Shown here: positions 42,985-53,329 of the stretch, one piece after another | Layout: every line of letters begins with the position of its first letter | How positions within the stretch are numbered: position 1 is the first letter of the stretch | Made by a program: the position numbers and the translations under genes | Source of the DNA: Phaeobacter piscinae | Lineage (GTDB): Bacteria; Pseudomonadota; Alphaproteobacteria; Rhodobacterales; Rhodobacteraceae | DNA length: 64,000 nucleotides | Direction of reading: 5' to 3' | NCBI RefSeq assembly: GCF_002407245.1 | Contig: NZ_CP010681.1 | Coordinates: 1,364,001 to 1,428,000 of the forward strand | Notes under the pieces: generated by a model | Seen by the model: only the letters and a program-made list of their open reading frames with translations | What the model was told of the DNA's origin: nothing | Databases searched by the model: none

Positions 42985-44649
42985 TCAGGCCGACCAGCCC
43001 CATTTGTAGTGATGATGCTCATAGGAAATGTGCATATCCGCGCCGACGACGCCTTCCCGCATGTGGCGGTAGAGCGAGCGCCAGTAAGGCTGGATGGTCA
43101 CGCCCTCATCCTGGATGATCGCTTCCATCTTGGCCATGACCTCACGGCGCTTGTCAGCATCCGCAATAGCCAGCGCCTCAGTCAGCAGCTCGTCGAATTC
43201 TGCGTTGGACCAGCCAAATTCATTCCAGGCCTCGCCCGAGCGATAGGCCAGCGCGTGGATCTGCACGCCGAGCGGGCGGTGGTTCCAGTTGGTGGAGCTG
43301 AATGGGTATTTCACCCAGTCGTTCCAGAAGGTGGAGCCGGGCAGCACTGTGCGTTTGACCTTGAAGCCGGCATCGCGCAACTGCGCTGCGACCGCATCGG
43401 TGGTGTTCTTGCGCCAGTCATCGTCAATGGAGATGATTTCATGCTCGAAATCCATCATACCGGCTTCTTCCATCAGAGCCTTTGCCGCGGCAGCGTCGAC
43501 CTTGCGGGCGGGCAGTTCGGCATATTCGGGATGGATTGGGCCAACATGGTGATTTTCGGCAGTTTCACCGCGGCCACCGTAGCCCAGTTCCAGGCAGACC
43601 GCATTATCCACGGCCATGGAAATCGCCTGGCGCACACGTTTATCGGCATAAGGCTGTTTGCCGTCCACTTCCGCCAATTGGTTTGGCCGGACAACGATGG
43701 TGGCCATGGTGACAACTTCAGACTTCTGGTATCCAAGCCCATCCATGACGTCGATGAACTCACCCACGGATTCATAAAGCAGATCCACCTCGTCGGATTC
43801 CAGTGCTGCTAGCCAGGAAGAGGAATCGGTGCCAAAGTCGATATACTCAATCCGGTCCAGCGCCGGACGACCAAAGACGGCTTCGCCCCACCATGTGTGA
43901 TCTTCGTTGCGCTCCAGCGTGGCCTTCACGCCGACCTCAAGCTCGGTCAGCTTGTAGGGGCCGGTGCCAACATTGGCCGTGAAATCGTCGGTCTGGAAGC
44001 TGGAGTGGACAATGGCGGCGGGATAGTCGGCCATGCCGGGGATCAGCGAGATATCCGAGTTCGGCAGGCTGAGGCGGACGGTGTGGCTGTCCACCACTTC
44101 GATTGCACCGTCGCGGGCCTGACCGGAGGCTTCGTCAACCAATGAGCCAAAACGGCCGGCCATGGAGTTGCCTTCCATGCCCTTGTCACACCAGCCAGCG
44201 ATATTGCGGGCCACATCCTCGGCGGTGAAATCATCGCCATTGTTCCATTTTACGCCTTTGCGGACGTTAAGGGTATAGACCGTGGCGTCTTCATTGATCT
44301 CCCAGCTGTCCAGCAACATGCCGGAGAGGGAGCCATCGTTGTTGTATTCGACCAGATATTCCAGCGTGCCGCGGCTCTGGTTGCCCATTTCGGACCAGTC
44401 ATAGGTGCGCGGGTCTTTCAGTGGCTTCACCAGCATCTGCATGCGCATGGTGCCGCCATCCTGCATATCTCCGGCGGCCTGGACCGGTGCGTCCAGCCCA
44501 AGGAGGCCATATGCCGCCACCGAGCTGAGGCCAAGCGCAGTGGCGCGGGCCATGAATTCGCGGCGGTCCATCTTCCCTGCAAGGGTTTCTGACGCATACA
44601 TCTTTGCTGCCGGGTGCAGATCGGTCCCGGTGGTGGTGTCTTTTGTCAT
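42985..44649 (-). CDS. ABC transporter substrate-binding protein, family 5 (Tat-exported)
   Basis: The 554-residue protein has a twin-arginine signal after a 26-residue lead ([20 protein letters not shown]; Arg29-Arg30), so it is exported folded. The mature protein is a SBP_bac_5 member: [31 protein letters not shown] near residue 120, [13 protein letters not shown] and a C-terminal SPWEEFG-like [18 protein letters not shown]. Such proteins bind di- or oligopeptides, but roseobacter members also take sugars or opines. ATG at 44649 follows GGGAGAGCCAC. It is the first gene of the transport operon. Confidence 0.9.
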   Translation of the reverse strand: MTKDTTTGTDLHPAAKMYASETLAGKMDRREFMARATALGLSSVAAYGLLGLDAPVQAAGDMQDGGTMRMQMLVKPLKDPRTYDWSEMGNQSRGTLEYLVEYNNDGSLSGMLLDSWEINEDATVYTLNVRKGVKWNNGDDFTAEDVARNIAGWCDKGMEGNSMAGRFGSLVDEASGQARDGAIEVVDSHTVRLSLPNSDISLIPGMADYPAAIVHSSFQTDDFTANVGTGPYKLTELEVGVKATLERNEDHTWWGEAVFGRPALDRIEYIDFGTDSSSWLAALESDEVDLLYESVGEFIDVMDGLGYQKSEVVTMATIVVRPNQLAEVDGKQPYADKRVRQAISMAVDNAVCLELGYGGRGETAENHHVGPIHPEYAELPARKVDAAAAKALMEEAGMMDFEHEIISIDDDWRKNTTDAVAAQLRDAGFKVKRTVLPGSTFWNDWVKYPFSSTNWNHRPLGVQIHALAYRSGEAWNEFGWSNAEFDELLTEALAIADADKRREVMAKMEAIIQDEGVTIQPYWRSLYRHMREGVVGADMHISYEHHHYKWGWSA

Positions 44650-45062
44650 GTGGCTCTCCCTGTTGCACCGCAAGATTTTGTCTTTTGGGACGGCGGGCCA
44701 GTCGGATCTGGCGAGTGCCGTTTGTGGTGCTGTGTTCACGATTGTTTCCCCGTATGACCATTCGGCCCCAGAACGCGGGGTAGGTCAATGTAGGTTATCG
44801 ACCTTTCTTATGTATTTTGCGACATTTTGAATGTCGTTTTTTGATTTTGAGTGCTGAAAGGCCCCTTCGAAAGCCTTAGTACTGGGCATAAGTGCCCAGT
44901 GCAATGTCCTGCCATGTCTCCTTTGCCAAGGTGACTCGCGACATGGCTTTGCAGAAAGCGCAGCCTGTCGCGTGCGGGTAGATCCATATTGGTCAAAGGT
45001 TGGTTGGATGGTGAAATTCGGCCGACCTGGAGCGGCTGGTGGGAGGCACCAAAATTGCCGGA
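44650..45062. other. 413-base regulatory region between binding protein and AraC genes, with palindrome
   Basis: No gene is supported here. An exact palindrome ACTGGGCATAAGTGCCCAGT (44881-44900; eight-base arms, four-base centre) lies about 230 bases before the transport operon and may be an operator. A T/A-rich stretch at 44815-44850 (TTTTGCGACATTTTGAATG) could contain the operon promoter. Confidence 0.5.
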
Positions 45063-45887
45063 TCAGGCGCTGCGCTTCAGTTTGTCCCGGGCCTGTTTGC
45101 GCAGCCGGCTCGGTGTTTCGCCGGTATGCTGGGTGATGAACCGCGTGAAATAGGCCGCACTGCCAAAGCCAAGCGTGGCCGCGATATCGCGCATCGGTAG
45201 TTCAGAGGTGATCAGCAGGCTGCGCGCGGCGTGGAGCTGGCGTTCGGTCAGCAGGGCGCCTGCGGTCTTGCCGGTCTCGGATTTGCAGACACGGGTCAGA
45301 TGGGTGGGCGTCACATTCAGCGCTGCCGCGTGATCCGCCATGCTGGCGTGCTGGGCATAGCATTCGACAATCCGGCCGCAATAGCCCTGCGCAAGTCTCT
45401 GGGCCGCGGTGGGTTTGCTGATGGCGCTGTTGCGTGCCGCCATCAGGCGTCGCACATGGATTGCAATCAGCGTGCCATGGGCCTGCATGGCGCGATACCA
45501 CAGAGCCGGTCGATCCTGCTGCTCGGCCTGCATGGCCTGAAACATGCTGTTGATCACCGCCTGATCCTGCGCGTCCGGGATGCGCAATGTGTCGGCACTG
45601 TCAGGGAAATCCATCGGCGTTGAGGCCGGGATTGTCATCACCTGCCCGATACACTGACGGCCCAGTTCCAGCGACCACAACGTGCCAGCAGGTACAAAGA
45701 TCGCGCTGTTGGGACCAAATCCCCGCTGTTGACCATTCAGAAAAACCCGTCCCTGACCACGGGTGATCCAGATCAGCAAGTTTTCGGTGAGATCATGCGC
45801 CAATTCGACCTGCCAAGATCCATCGGGGGTCAGCTGCGACAGCGGTGCGACAGTGATCTCGCCGATATGGGTGGGGTCAAATGGCAT
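45063..45887 (-). CDS. AraC-family transcriptional regulator
   Basis: The 274-residue protein has an N-terminal cupin-like sensing domain (ITRGQGRVFLNGQQRGFGPNSAIFVP, residues about 40-70) and two C-terminal helix-turn-helix units (SMADHAAALNVTPTHLTRVC and PMRDIAATLGFGSAAYFTRF, then the end TGETPSRLRKQARD). It lies upstream of, and reads the same way as, the peptide ABC operon, so that operon is its most likely target. ATG at 45887 (MPFDPT) gives the usual start; the longer frame is not supported by a ribosome site. Confidence 0.85.
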   Translation of the reverse strand: MPFDPTHIGEITVAPLSQLTPDGSWQVELAHDLTENLLIWITRGQGRVFLNGQQRGFGPNSAIFVPAGTLWSLELGRQCIGQVMTIPASTPMDFPDSADTLRIPDAQDQAVINSMFQAMQAEQQDRPALWYRAMQAHGTLIAIHVRRLMAARNSAISKPTAAQRLAQGYCGRIVECYAQHASMADHAAALNVTPTHLTRVCKSETGKTAGALLTERQLHAARSLLITSELPMRDIAATLGFGSAAYFTRFITQHTGETPSRLRKQARDKLKRSA

Positions 45888-46178
45888 AGGATGGATATGG
45901 TATGTGCTGCTCGTAATTTTCCGTGCGCGCAAATGGCCATGAAAAACTGATTCTGGCAAGTTTTTGCCGAAAAATGCGTAAGGATTTAGTCGAATCGCAG
46001 CCGCCGCATGGGTTTTGAGCAACATTGCGCGCATTCCGCACAGTCAGCGGGACGGATTGTCCAAGCTGTTCGAGGTGAAGCGCCTCTATACGGACAATTT
46101 GGCTGAGTGTGCAGCCCAGAGCGAGGCTCGGCCGGGGCGCAGAGTAGCATTGGGCTCGCACTGAGCACGCGGTGGCAG

Positions 46179-47051
46179 CTAGTCGGGGCGGTGGCAGTGC
46201 CAGCCCTTCATCCGGGCGCGGAACCAAGTGCGCTGGCGTTTGGCAAATTGCCGGGTGGCGACCGCCGCACGCTCGCGGGCCTCGTCTTCGGGCAGGTCGC
46301 CAAGGTGATGGGCCATCAGTTCCGGCACTCCGATGGCGCGGCAGGCGGGCAGGGTTGGATCATAGCGGTCCTGCATGGCAGCGATCTCCGCCATGGCCCC
46401 CATATCCATCATCACATCAAAGCGGCGGCGAATGCGCGCCTCAAGCCAGTCCTTGTCGGTGTCAAAGACAATTCCGGTGCAGTGATCCAGCGGCAACGGC
46501 GGCGGTGGCGTGTCTGCCTGCCAGTCGGCCAGCCCGCGCCCGGTTGCGGTCAGCACCTCATAGGCGCGTTGCACACGGGCGCGGTTTTGCAGGTCGATCC
46601 GGGCGGCGGTGGTCGCGTCCAGCGCCGCGCACATCTCCGCGAGCGACAGCGTATCGGCCTGCTGACGGACTTCTACCGGGGTGGCGGGTATTTCGGCCAG
46701 CCCCTGCGTGAGCGCGGCGAAGTACAGCCCGGTGCCACCGACAATAATCGGGCGCGGGCCGTCGCTGAGCAGCGGCCGCACCTCGCGCAGCCAGTGGCCC
46801 ACGGAATAGTCGGCATCATAGGGCTGGTGACCATAGAGCAGATGTGGCGCCATCGCCTCTTCCTCAGGCGAGGGGCGGGCGGTGATCACCCGCCAGCAGT
46901 CATAGACCTGACTGGCATCGGCATTGACGATCACCCCGCCCTGAGTTTCGGCAATCCGCAGGGCCAGTGCGGATTTGCCGGAGGCGGTTGGCCCGGCGAT
47001 CAGCACCGGTAGGTGGGCTGGGATCTCTGGCAGCGCGGTCAAGTCGGTCAT
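46179..47051 (-). CDS. miaA: tRNA dimethylallyltransferase
   Basis: The 290-residue protein has the P-loop [19 protein letters not shown] near residue 15, the [17 protein letters not shown] block, and [16 protein letters not shown]. It adds dimethylallyl to A37 of tRNAs reading UNN codons. ATG at 47051 follows AGGACGCCCTGC. It faces away from pyrH, 147 bases apart. Confidence 0.95.
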   Translation of the reverse strand: MTDLTALPEIPAHLPVLIAGPTASGKSALALRIAETQGGVIVNADASQVYDCWRVITARPSPEEEAMAPHLLYGHQPYDADYSVGHWLREVRPLLSDGPRPIIVGGTGLYFAALTQGLAEIPATPVEVRQQADTLSLAEMCAALDATTAARIDLQNRARVQRAYEVLTATGRGLADWQADTPPPPLPLDHCTGIVFDTDKDWLEARIRRRFDVMMDMGAMAEIAAMQDRYDPTLPACRAIGVPELMAHHLGDLPEDEARERAAVATRQFAKRQRTWFRARMKGWHCHRPD

Positions 47052-47198
47052 GCAGGGCGTCCTGTTCTTCGGATGTTCCCCGGCGCGCCGGGCAGAGTAG
47101 CAAGGCGGCGCCGAAAAACATGTCAGGCCGCATTGATCCTGCCGCCGATTTGCTTCATTTTGCGCGCAAAGTAACCCCGTCATATTCCGGAGCGCAAC

Positions 47199-47948
47199 AT
47201 GCCCCTTACCAACGATCAGCCGGAGGCCACGCCGGCGGCAACCTATAAACGTGTCATGCTGAAAATTTCAGGTGAAGCACTGATGGGGGACCAAGGGTAT
47301 GGTCTGCATCCGCCGACCGTCCAGCGCATTGCCCAGGAAGTGAAATCCGTGCGCGATATGGGCGTGGAGATCTGCATGGTGATCGGCGGCGGCAATATCT
47401 TCCGCGGCCTGTCCGGCTCTGCCCAGGGGATGGAGCGGACCACGGCGGATTACATGGGGATGCTGGCCACGGTGATGAATGCGCTGGCGATGCAGTCGGC
47501 GCTGGAAGGTTTGGGTGTGTTCACCCGTGTGATCTCCGCCATTCGCATGGATGAGGTGGCCGAGCCCTACATCCGCCGCCGCGCGGTCCGCCACCTGGAG
47601 AAAAAACGGGTCTGCATCTTTGCCGCCGGGACCGGCAATCCCTATTTCACCACCGACACCGCCGCGACCCTGCGCGCCAATGAGATGGCCTGTGAGGCGA
47701 TCTTCATGGGCAAGAACGGCGTCGATGGCGTTTATGACAAGGACCCGGCGCAGCATGATGACGCGGTGCGCTACGATGATATCACCTACGATGAGGTGCT
47801 GGCCAAGCGTCTGAAGGTGATGGATGCCTCGGCCATTGCGCTGGCGCGCGACAATAACCTGCCGCTGATGGTGTTCCCCTTGGATGAACCCGGCGGGTTC
47901 CGCGGTATTCTGGCCGGGAAGGGCACCTATACCAAGGTGCATGGCTAA
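47199..47948 (+). CDS. pyrH: uridylate kinase
   Basis: The 249-residue protein starts with a short extra lead and then the kinase core [26 protein letters not shown], with the Thr/Asp-rich C-terminal nucleotide region [20 protein letters not shown]. It phosphorylates UMP to UDP and is allosterically controlled by GTP and UTP. It begins the envelope/translation series pyrH-frr-uppS-cdsA-dxr-rseP-bamA and is followed by 287 bases before frr. Confidence 0.96.
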   Translation: MPLTNDQPEATPAATYKRVMLKISGEALMGDQGYGLHPPTVQRIAQEVKSVRDMGVEICMVIGGGNIFRGLSGSAQGMERTTADYMGMLATVMNALAMQSALEGLGVFTRVISAIRMDEVAEPYIRRRAVRHLEKKRVCIFAAGTGNPYFTTDTAATLRANEMACEAIFMGKNGVDGVYDKDPAQHDDAVRYDDITYDEVLAKRLKVMDASAIALARDNNLPLMVFPLDEPGGFRGILAGKGTYTKVHG

Positions 47949-48235
47949 CACCCCTCTCCATTATTTGAGGGCGCTCAGTCCGGGCCGTACGGCCTGCGGG
48001 TGAGACAGAAACGGGCCGTGCGTTTGGATCAATCCAGCGCGCGGCTTTGTTGTGACGGGGGTGTGCCGGGGGCTGAACCAGGCGCCGAGGGCGTGTTTGA
48101 TGGCAGATCCCTGAGCGCGGCGGGCCATGCGGCGGGGCAGGCCGGCGCTTCAAAACTGCGGCAAGATCGCTATACAACCCCCCGTCAATGTCTTATGAGC
48201 AATACAAACACCGCCTCAAGTCAGGGGAGAGCAGA

Positions 48236-48799
48236 ATGTCTGACGATTTTATTCTCGATACCGATGATCTACAGCGCCGCATGGATGGCGCCATGGCCAA
48301 CCTCAAGACCGAATTTGCGTCGCTGCGGACCGGTCGCGCCTCCGCGTCGATGCTGGAGCCGGTTATGGTGGATGCCTATGGGTCGATGACACCGATCAAT
48401 CAGGTTGGCACTGTCAATGTGCCCGAGCCGCGTATGGTCACCATCAACGTCTGGGACAAAGGTCTGGTCGGCAAGGTCGAAAAAGCGATCCGCGAATCCG
48501 GTCTGGGCATCAACCCGCAGCTCAACGGCACCATCATCATGCTGCCGATCCCCGAGCTGAACGAGGAGCGCCGCCGGGATCTGACCAAAGTGGCCGGCCA
48601 ATATGCCGAACACGCCCGCGTGTCGATCCGCAATGTGCGTCGCGACGGTATGGACCAGATCAAGAAAGCCAAGGCTGACGGCATGTCTGAGGACGACCAG
48701 AAGCTGTGGGAAGGCGAAGTTCAGGAGCTGACCGACAAGATGATCAAGGTCGTTGACGCAGCGCTGGAAACCAAACAAGCCGAAATCATGCAGGTCTGA
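48236..48799 (+). CDS. frr: ribosome recycling factor
   Basis: The 187-residue protein has [27 protein letters not shown] near the N-terminus and the family signature [24 protein letters not shown] segment ([20 protein letters not shown]) near residue 130. It splits post-termination ribosomes with EF-G. ATG at 48236 follows AGGGGAGAGC; an upstream frame from 48188 lacks support. It lies nine bases before uppS. Confidence 0.97.
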   Translation: MSDDFILDTDDLQRRMDGAMANLKTEFASLRTGRASASMLEPVMVDAYGSMTPINQVGTVNVPEPRMVTINVWDKGLVGKVEKAIRESGLGINPQLNGTIIMLPIPELNEERRRDLTKVAGQYAEHARVSIRNVRRDGMDQIKKAKADGMSEDDQKLWEGEVQELTDKMIKVVDAALETKQAEIMQV

Positions 48800-48808
48800 C
48801 ACCTGCAG

Positions 48809-49567
48809 ATGTCACAGAGCACAGACACCGCCTTGGCGCCGAGTGAGGGCGAGCCTGCCCCGCAACGCGGTCCCAAACATGTGGCCATCATCATGGATGG
48901 CAATGGCCGCTGGGCTCAGGCACGGGGCCGTCCGCGGCTGTTCGGCCACCATGCGGGCGCCAAACGCGTCCGTGAGGTGGTGGAATGCTGCCCGGCACTG
49001 GGGGTGAAATACCTCACCATTTTTGCCTTCTCGACGGAAAACTGGAAACGCACACAGGTTGAGGTGGCAGGCCTGATGAGCCTGTTCCGGCGCTACATTT
49101 CCAAAGAGATGAAGGCGCTGTCGCAGCGCAACGTGCGGGTGCGCTTCATCGGTGACCGGGTTCGGCTGGACAAGAAACTGGTCACGCTGATGGATCAGCT
49201 GGAACAGGAAACCGCGTGTAATGACGGCACCCATCTGACTATCGCGCTGAATTACGGCAGCCGCGATGAGGTGGCGCGTGCCACCAAACGGCTGGCCGAA
49301 GATGTGGCGGCCGGGCGGCTGAACCCTGCGGATGTGGATGAGGAAACTCTGCCGCGTTATCTTGATACCCATGTGCTGCCGGATCCGGATCTGGTGATCC
49401 GCACCAGCGGGGAGGCGCGGATTTCCAACTTCCTGCTGTGGCAGTCGGCCTATGCCGAATATGAATTCATTGATACGCTTTGGCCGGATTTCACTGCTGA
49501 TGAAATGGACCGGCTGTGTCGCAGCTACGGGCAGCGGGATCGCCGGTTTGGCGCGGTGAAAACATGA
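48809..49567 (+). CDS. uppS: undecaprenyl diphosphate synthase
   Basis: The 252-residue protein has HVAIIMDGNGRWAQARG near residue 25 with the essential Asp, and DLVIRTSGEARISNFLLWQ with YAEYEF near the end. It makes C55 lipid carrier precursor from isopentenyl diphosphate in cis. It overlaps cdsA by four bases (ATGA), so translation is coupled. Confidence 0.97.
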   Translation: MSQSTDTALAPSEGEPAPQRGPKHVAIIMDGNGRWAQARGRPRLFGHHAGAKRVREVVECCPALGVKYLTIFAFSTENWKRTQVEVAGLMSLFRRYISKEMKALSQRNVRVRFIGDRVRLDKKLVTLMDQLEQETACNDGTHLTIALNYGSRDEVARATKRLAEDVAAGRLNPADVDEETLPRYLDTHVLPDPDLVIRTSGEARISNFLLWQSAYAEYEFIDTLWPDFTADEMDRLCRSYGQRDRRFGAVKT

Positions 49568-50355
49568 GCGGCGCAGGGCGTTGGGCCGACCTTATGCCCC
49601 GGCTGATTTCTGCCGTGGTGATGATCCTTGTGGGCGGCTGGGCTGTCTGGCGTGGTGGCGTGGTCTTTGACCTGCTGATCGCGGCGGCCGGTGGTGGCAT
49701 GATCTGGGAGCTTTTGCGCATGGTTGCGCCGCATCGTCAGGGGGTGGCGCTGCCGCTGGGTGTCCTGTCGATGGGCGCGGTTCTGGCGGCGGCTCTGATG
49801 GCGGGCAGCGGGGCCGTGGGTCTGTTGCTGATCCCGGCCATCCTCGGCGCGGTCGCGTTGGATATTCGCCGCGGCATTTACCTTGGCTTTGCGCTTTGGG
49901 TGCTGTTCGCCGCCTATGCCTTCATCTGGATGCGCAGCACATTGGGCCTGGACTGGATGGTCTGGCTGATCTCGGTCGTGGTGGCTACGGATGTCGCGGG
50001 CTATTTTGCCGGTAAAACCTTTGGCGGGCCGAAATTCTGGCCCCGTGTCAGCCCCAAGAAAACCTGGTCCGGCACCTCTGCCGGCTGGGTCGCGGCGGCG
50101 ATTGTCGGCGCGATTTTTGCAGCGCAGGCGGGGCTGGGCTTTGGCGTGGTGGTGCTGTCGGTGCTGGTTTCCATGGCGAGCCAGGCCGGTGATGTGGCCG
50201 AGAGCGCGCTGAAGCGCAAGATGAGCGTGAAGGATTCCAGCGCGCTGATCCCCGGCCACGGCGGCTTGTTCGACCGGTTTGACGGGATGCTGGGAGCCGC
50301 GGCGATGGTGCTTCTGGTGCTCAGCCTTTGGGGTCTGCCCGGCGGGACGATGTAA
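49564..50355 (+). CDS. cdsA: phosphatidate cytidylyltransferase
   Basis: The 263-residue membrane protein has about eight segments and the family signature SALKRKMSVKDSSALIPGHG with GLFDRFDGML near the C-terminus. It makes CDP-diacylglycerol from phosphatidate and CTP, for phospholipid synthesis. It starts in the stop of uppS and ends in TAATG shared with dxr, so three genes are translationally linked. Confidence 0.96.
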   Translation: MSGAGRWADLMPRLISAVVMILVGGWAVWRGGVVFDLLIAAAGGGMIWELLRMVAPHRQGVALPLGVLSMGAVLAAALMAGSGAVGLLLIPAILGAVALDIRRGIYLGFALWVLFAAYAFIWMRSTLGLDWMVWLISVVVATDVAGYFAGKTFGGPKFWPRVSPKKTWSGTSAGWVAAAIVGAIFAAQAGLGFGVVVLSVLVSMASQAGDVAESALKRKMSVKDSSALIPGHGGLFDRFDGMLGAAAMVLLVLSLWGLPGGTM

Positions 50356-51527
50356 TGCGGAAGATCTCGATTTTCGGGGCCACCGGATCCATTGGTCAGA
50401 ACACGATTGACCTGATCCGGCGGGCGCCCGGCGATTATGATGTGGTGGCGCTGACTGGTGGCGCCAATATTGCCCGGCTGGCGCAGGATGCGATTGCGCT
50501 GAAGGCGGATATCGCTGTCACCGCTTATGATGACCAGCTGCCTGCGCTTGAGGCCGCTTTGGCCGGGTCAGGTGTGGCCGCTGCCGCAGGGCAGGCGGCC
50601 CTGGCTGAGGCGGCGGCGCGGCCTGCGGATTGGGTGATGTCGGCCATTGTGGGCGCGGCCGGGCTGGCACCGGGGCTTGAGGCGCTGAAACAGGGCGCCA
50701 CGCTGGCGCTGGCCAACAAGGAATCGCTGGTTTGCGCGGGGGCGCTGCTGCTGGAGACGGCGCGGCGCCACAAGGCGCGGCTGTTGCCGGTCGATAGTGA
50801 GCATTCGGCGGTATTTCAGGGGCTGGTCGGCGAGGATATCTCCGCCGTAGAGCGGGTGGTGATCACCGCCTCTGGCGGGGCATTCCGGGATTGGCCGCAG
50901 GAGCAGCTGAAGACAGCCACGGTGGCGCAGGCCTCCTCCCATCCCAATTGGGACATGGGGCAACGGATCACCATCGACAGCGCGTCCATGTTTAACAAGG
51001 CGCTGGAAGTTATTGAAACCCGTGAGTTCTTTGGCGTGGCGCCTGAGCAGATCGAGGTTGTCGTTCACCCTGAATCCATCGTTCATGCGCTGGTCGGGTT
51101 TCGCGACGGGGCGCTGATGGCGCATCTGGGCGCGCCGGATATGCGCCATGCCATCGGCTATGCGCTGCATTGGCCGGAGCGGCGGGAGCTGCCGGTTGAG
51201 CGGCTCGATCTGGCGCGGTTGGCAACGCTCACATTCCGCGCGCCTGACCCGGCACGGTATCCGGCCCTGCAATTGGCCTATGACGTGATGGACCGGGGCG
51301 GCCTGATGGGGGCGGTGTTCAACGCCGCCAAGGAGCGCGCGCTGGATCATTTCATCGCCGGGCGCATCGGGTTTCTGGATATGGCGGCGGTGGTCGCGCG
51401 GGTGCTGGCGCAGTTTGACAGCGCGGATCGCGGGCTAGATGAGGCAATGACCCTTGATACGGTGAGCCGGACCGACCATCTCACCCGTATGGAAGCCGAC
51501 AACGCAATTTTAGACTATGTAAGGTAA
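50355..51527 (+). CDS. dxr: 1-deoxy-D-xylulose-5-phosphate reductoisomerase
   Basis: The 390-residue protein has the NADPH loop KISIFGATGSIGQNTIDLI at the N-terminus, LANKESLVCAG, the metal/substrate segments LLPVDSEHSAVFQ and ITASGGAFRDWP, and the PNWDMGQRITIDSASMFNK block. It makes MEP in the non-mevalonate isoprenoid pathway, which supplies uppS. Start overlaps the cdsA stop (TAATG). Confidence 0.97.
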   Translation: MRKISIFGATGSIGQNTIDLIRRAPGDYDVVALTGGANIARLAQDAIALKADIAVTAYDDQLPALEAALAGSGVAAAAGQAALAEAAARPADWVMSAIVGAAGLAPGLEALKQGATLALANKESLVCAGALLLETARRHKARLLPVDSEHSAVFQGLVGEDISAVERVVITASGGAFRDWPQEQLKTATVAQASSHPNWDMGQRITIDSASMFNKALEVIETREFFGVAPEQIEVVVHPESIVHALVGFRDGALMAHLGAPDMRHAIGYALHWPERRELPVERLDLARLATLTFRAPDPARYPALQLAYDVMDRGGLMGAVFNAAKERALDHFIAGRIGFLDMAAVVARVLAQFDSADRGLDEAMTLDTVSRTDHLTRMEADNAILDYVR

Positions 51528-51531
51528 GCCC

Positions 51532-52881
51532 TTGGATTTCGTCTCCTTTCTTCCGCAGCTTGGCGGGTATCTCTATGTGATTGCCAGTTTTCTGGTGGCG
51601 CTGTCGGTGATTGTCGCTGTGCATGAATATGGCCACTACATCGTCGGGCGCTGGTCCGGGATTCACGCTGAGGTGTTCTCACTGGGGTTTGGCCCGGTGC
51701 TGTTCTCCCGCGTCGACAAACGCGGCACCCGCTGGCAGGTGGCGCTGTTGCCGTTTGGCGGCTACGTGAAGTTCCTTGGGGATGCTGATGCGGCCTCGGG
51801 CAAGGATGCGGATGCGATGGCAGATGCTGCCGCAGATCCGGTCGCCCTGCGCCGGACCATGCATGGCGCGCCGCTTTGGGCACGGTCGGCAACGGTTGCG
51901 GCGGGGCCGGTGTTCAACTTCATCATGTCGGCGCTGATCTTTGCGGGTGTGTTCATGCTGCAAGGCACTATGCGCGATCCGCTGACCGTGGAGCGGCTGG
52001 TGCCGCTGCCGGGGCTGCAGACGGGGCTGCGCGAAGGCGACGCGCTGTTGCAGATCGAAGGGGTCGATGTGCCCTCTCTGGAGGACGGTGCCGCCTTTAC
52101 CGCCTTCCGCGATGCGGTGCCGGAGCAGCAACCGCTGGCCTATACTGTGCTGCGGGATGAGCGGGAGGTCGAGGTCGAAGGCCCGTATCCCTGGCCGCCG
52201 CATGTGCGCGGTGTGGCGCCGCGCAGTGCCGCCGCCGATATCGACCTGCAGCCGGGGGATGTGATCACTGCCGTTGATGGCACGCCGATCTTTGCCTTCG
52301 ATCAGCTGAAACGGGCAGTCGAAAGCGCGGAGGGCAAGGTCCTGCTGCTGGATGTCTGGCGCGCGGGCGAAGAGTTTGAGATGGCGCTGGCACCACGGCG
52401 TGTCGATGAGCCACAGCCAGAGGGCGGGTTCGCCACGCGCTGGCGCATGGGGATTGCCGGTGGTCTTGCCTTTGACCCGGCGACGGAGACGGTTGGTGTC
52501 GGCGAGGCCCTCGGCGGTGGCGCGGCGCAGGTCTGGGGCGTGGTTGAAATGTCACTCTCTGGGCTGGGGCATATGATCACCGGCGCGATCAGCACCTGTA
52601 ACCTCTCCGGTCCGATTGGCATTGCTGAGACCTCCGGCGCGATGGCGAGCCAGGGGGCCGAAAGCTTCATCCGGTTTATCGCGGTGCTGTCCACCGCCGT
52701 CGGGCTGCTGAATCTGTTCCCGATCCCGGCGCTGGATGGTGGCCACCTGGTGTTCTACGCCTATGAGGCCGTCACCGGGAAACCGCCCAATGACGCGGTG
52801 ATGCGGATCCTGATGACTGTGGGGATCACTGCTATTCTCAGCCTGATGATGTTTGCGCTCTTTAACGACATCTTCTGCTAA
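51532..52881 (+). CDS. rseP: site-2 metalloprotease RseP
   Basis: The 449-residue membrane protein starts at TTG 51532, after GTAAGGTAAGCCC. The zinc-binding HEYGH lies at residues 31-35, one membrane helix in. PDZ-like segments follow (ERLVPLPGLQTGLREGD near 150, and RSAAADIDLQPGDVITAVDG near 230). The second metal motif NLFPIPALDGGHLVFY lies near 400. It cuts transmembrane anti-sigma factors in the envelope stress response. It is four bases after dxr. Confidence 0.95.
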   Translation: MDFVSFLPQLGGYLYVIASFLVALSVIVAVHEYGHYIVGRWSGIHAEVFSLGFGPVLFSRVDKRGTRWQVALLPFGGYVKFLGDADAASGKDADAMADAAADPVALRRTMHGAPLWARSATVAAGPVFNFIMSALIFAGVFMLQGTMRDPLTVERLVPLPGLQTGLREGDALLQIEGVDVPSLEDGAAFTAFRDAVPEQQPLAYTVLRDEREVEVEGPYPWPPHVRGVAPRSAAADIDLQPGDVITAVDGTPIFAFDQLKRAVESAEGKVLLLDVWRAGEEFEMALAPRRVDEPQPEGGFATRWRMGIAGGLAFDPATETVGVGEALGGGAAQVWGVVEMSLSGLGHMITGAISTCNLSGPIGIAETSGAMASQGAESFIRFIAVLSTAVGLLNLFPIPALDGGHLVFYAYEAVTGKPPNDAVMRILMTVGITAILSLMMFALFNDIFC

Positions 52882-53078
52882 GCGCTTTTTCGCCGACCGG
52901 GGATGGCCCGGTTGGCGCTGTGATCCGGGTCCGGATCCTGTGACGGGTTGGCGCGCCCAACTGTCGCCACATTCCTTTGTTAATCCTTTGGTAAGACGCC
53001 AGTGGGCAACGGTGTCGCAGAGCGCGGCAAGGTTGTGGCGGATGTGGGATCATTATTGATAGTGGGAGAGTGGACGAC

Positions 53079-53204
53079 ATGAGCACCCTGCAGATTACCA
53101 ATACTGGATTTGGTCTATTTATGCGCCTCAACTGGGATCGCGCCATGTCTGCGGCGACGATTTTGGGCGCGCTTGCAGCCGGTGCCTGGATCGGCAGTCT
53201 CTGA
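53079..53204 (+). CDS. 41-residue membrane protein of unknown function
   Basis: The frame starts with ATG at 53079 (MSTLQITNTGFGLFMRLNWD) after GGGAGAG with a suitable eight to ten base spacing, and ends at TGA 53204. One membrane helix is predicted over residues 23-41 (MSAATILGALAAGAWIGSL). It lies alone between rseP and bamA, in the position of the bamA upstream region, and was missed because of its size. The function is unknown; it may be a leader or an accessory peptide of the outer-membrane assembly block. Confidence 0.55.
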   Translation: MSTLQITNTGFGLFMRLNWDRAMSAATILGALAAGAWIGSL

Positions 53205-53329
53205 GTTTTCAAGCTGTTGTAAGCGATCTGGCGTGTGGGGTGATCCCGCGCGCCTTTTTGTTGTTTTTGACAAGCGCCGATAAACCCGATACGCACGGAT
53301 TAAGCTGTAAAAAAATCGGGTTTTGACTG

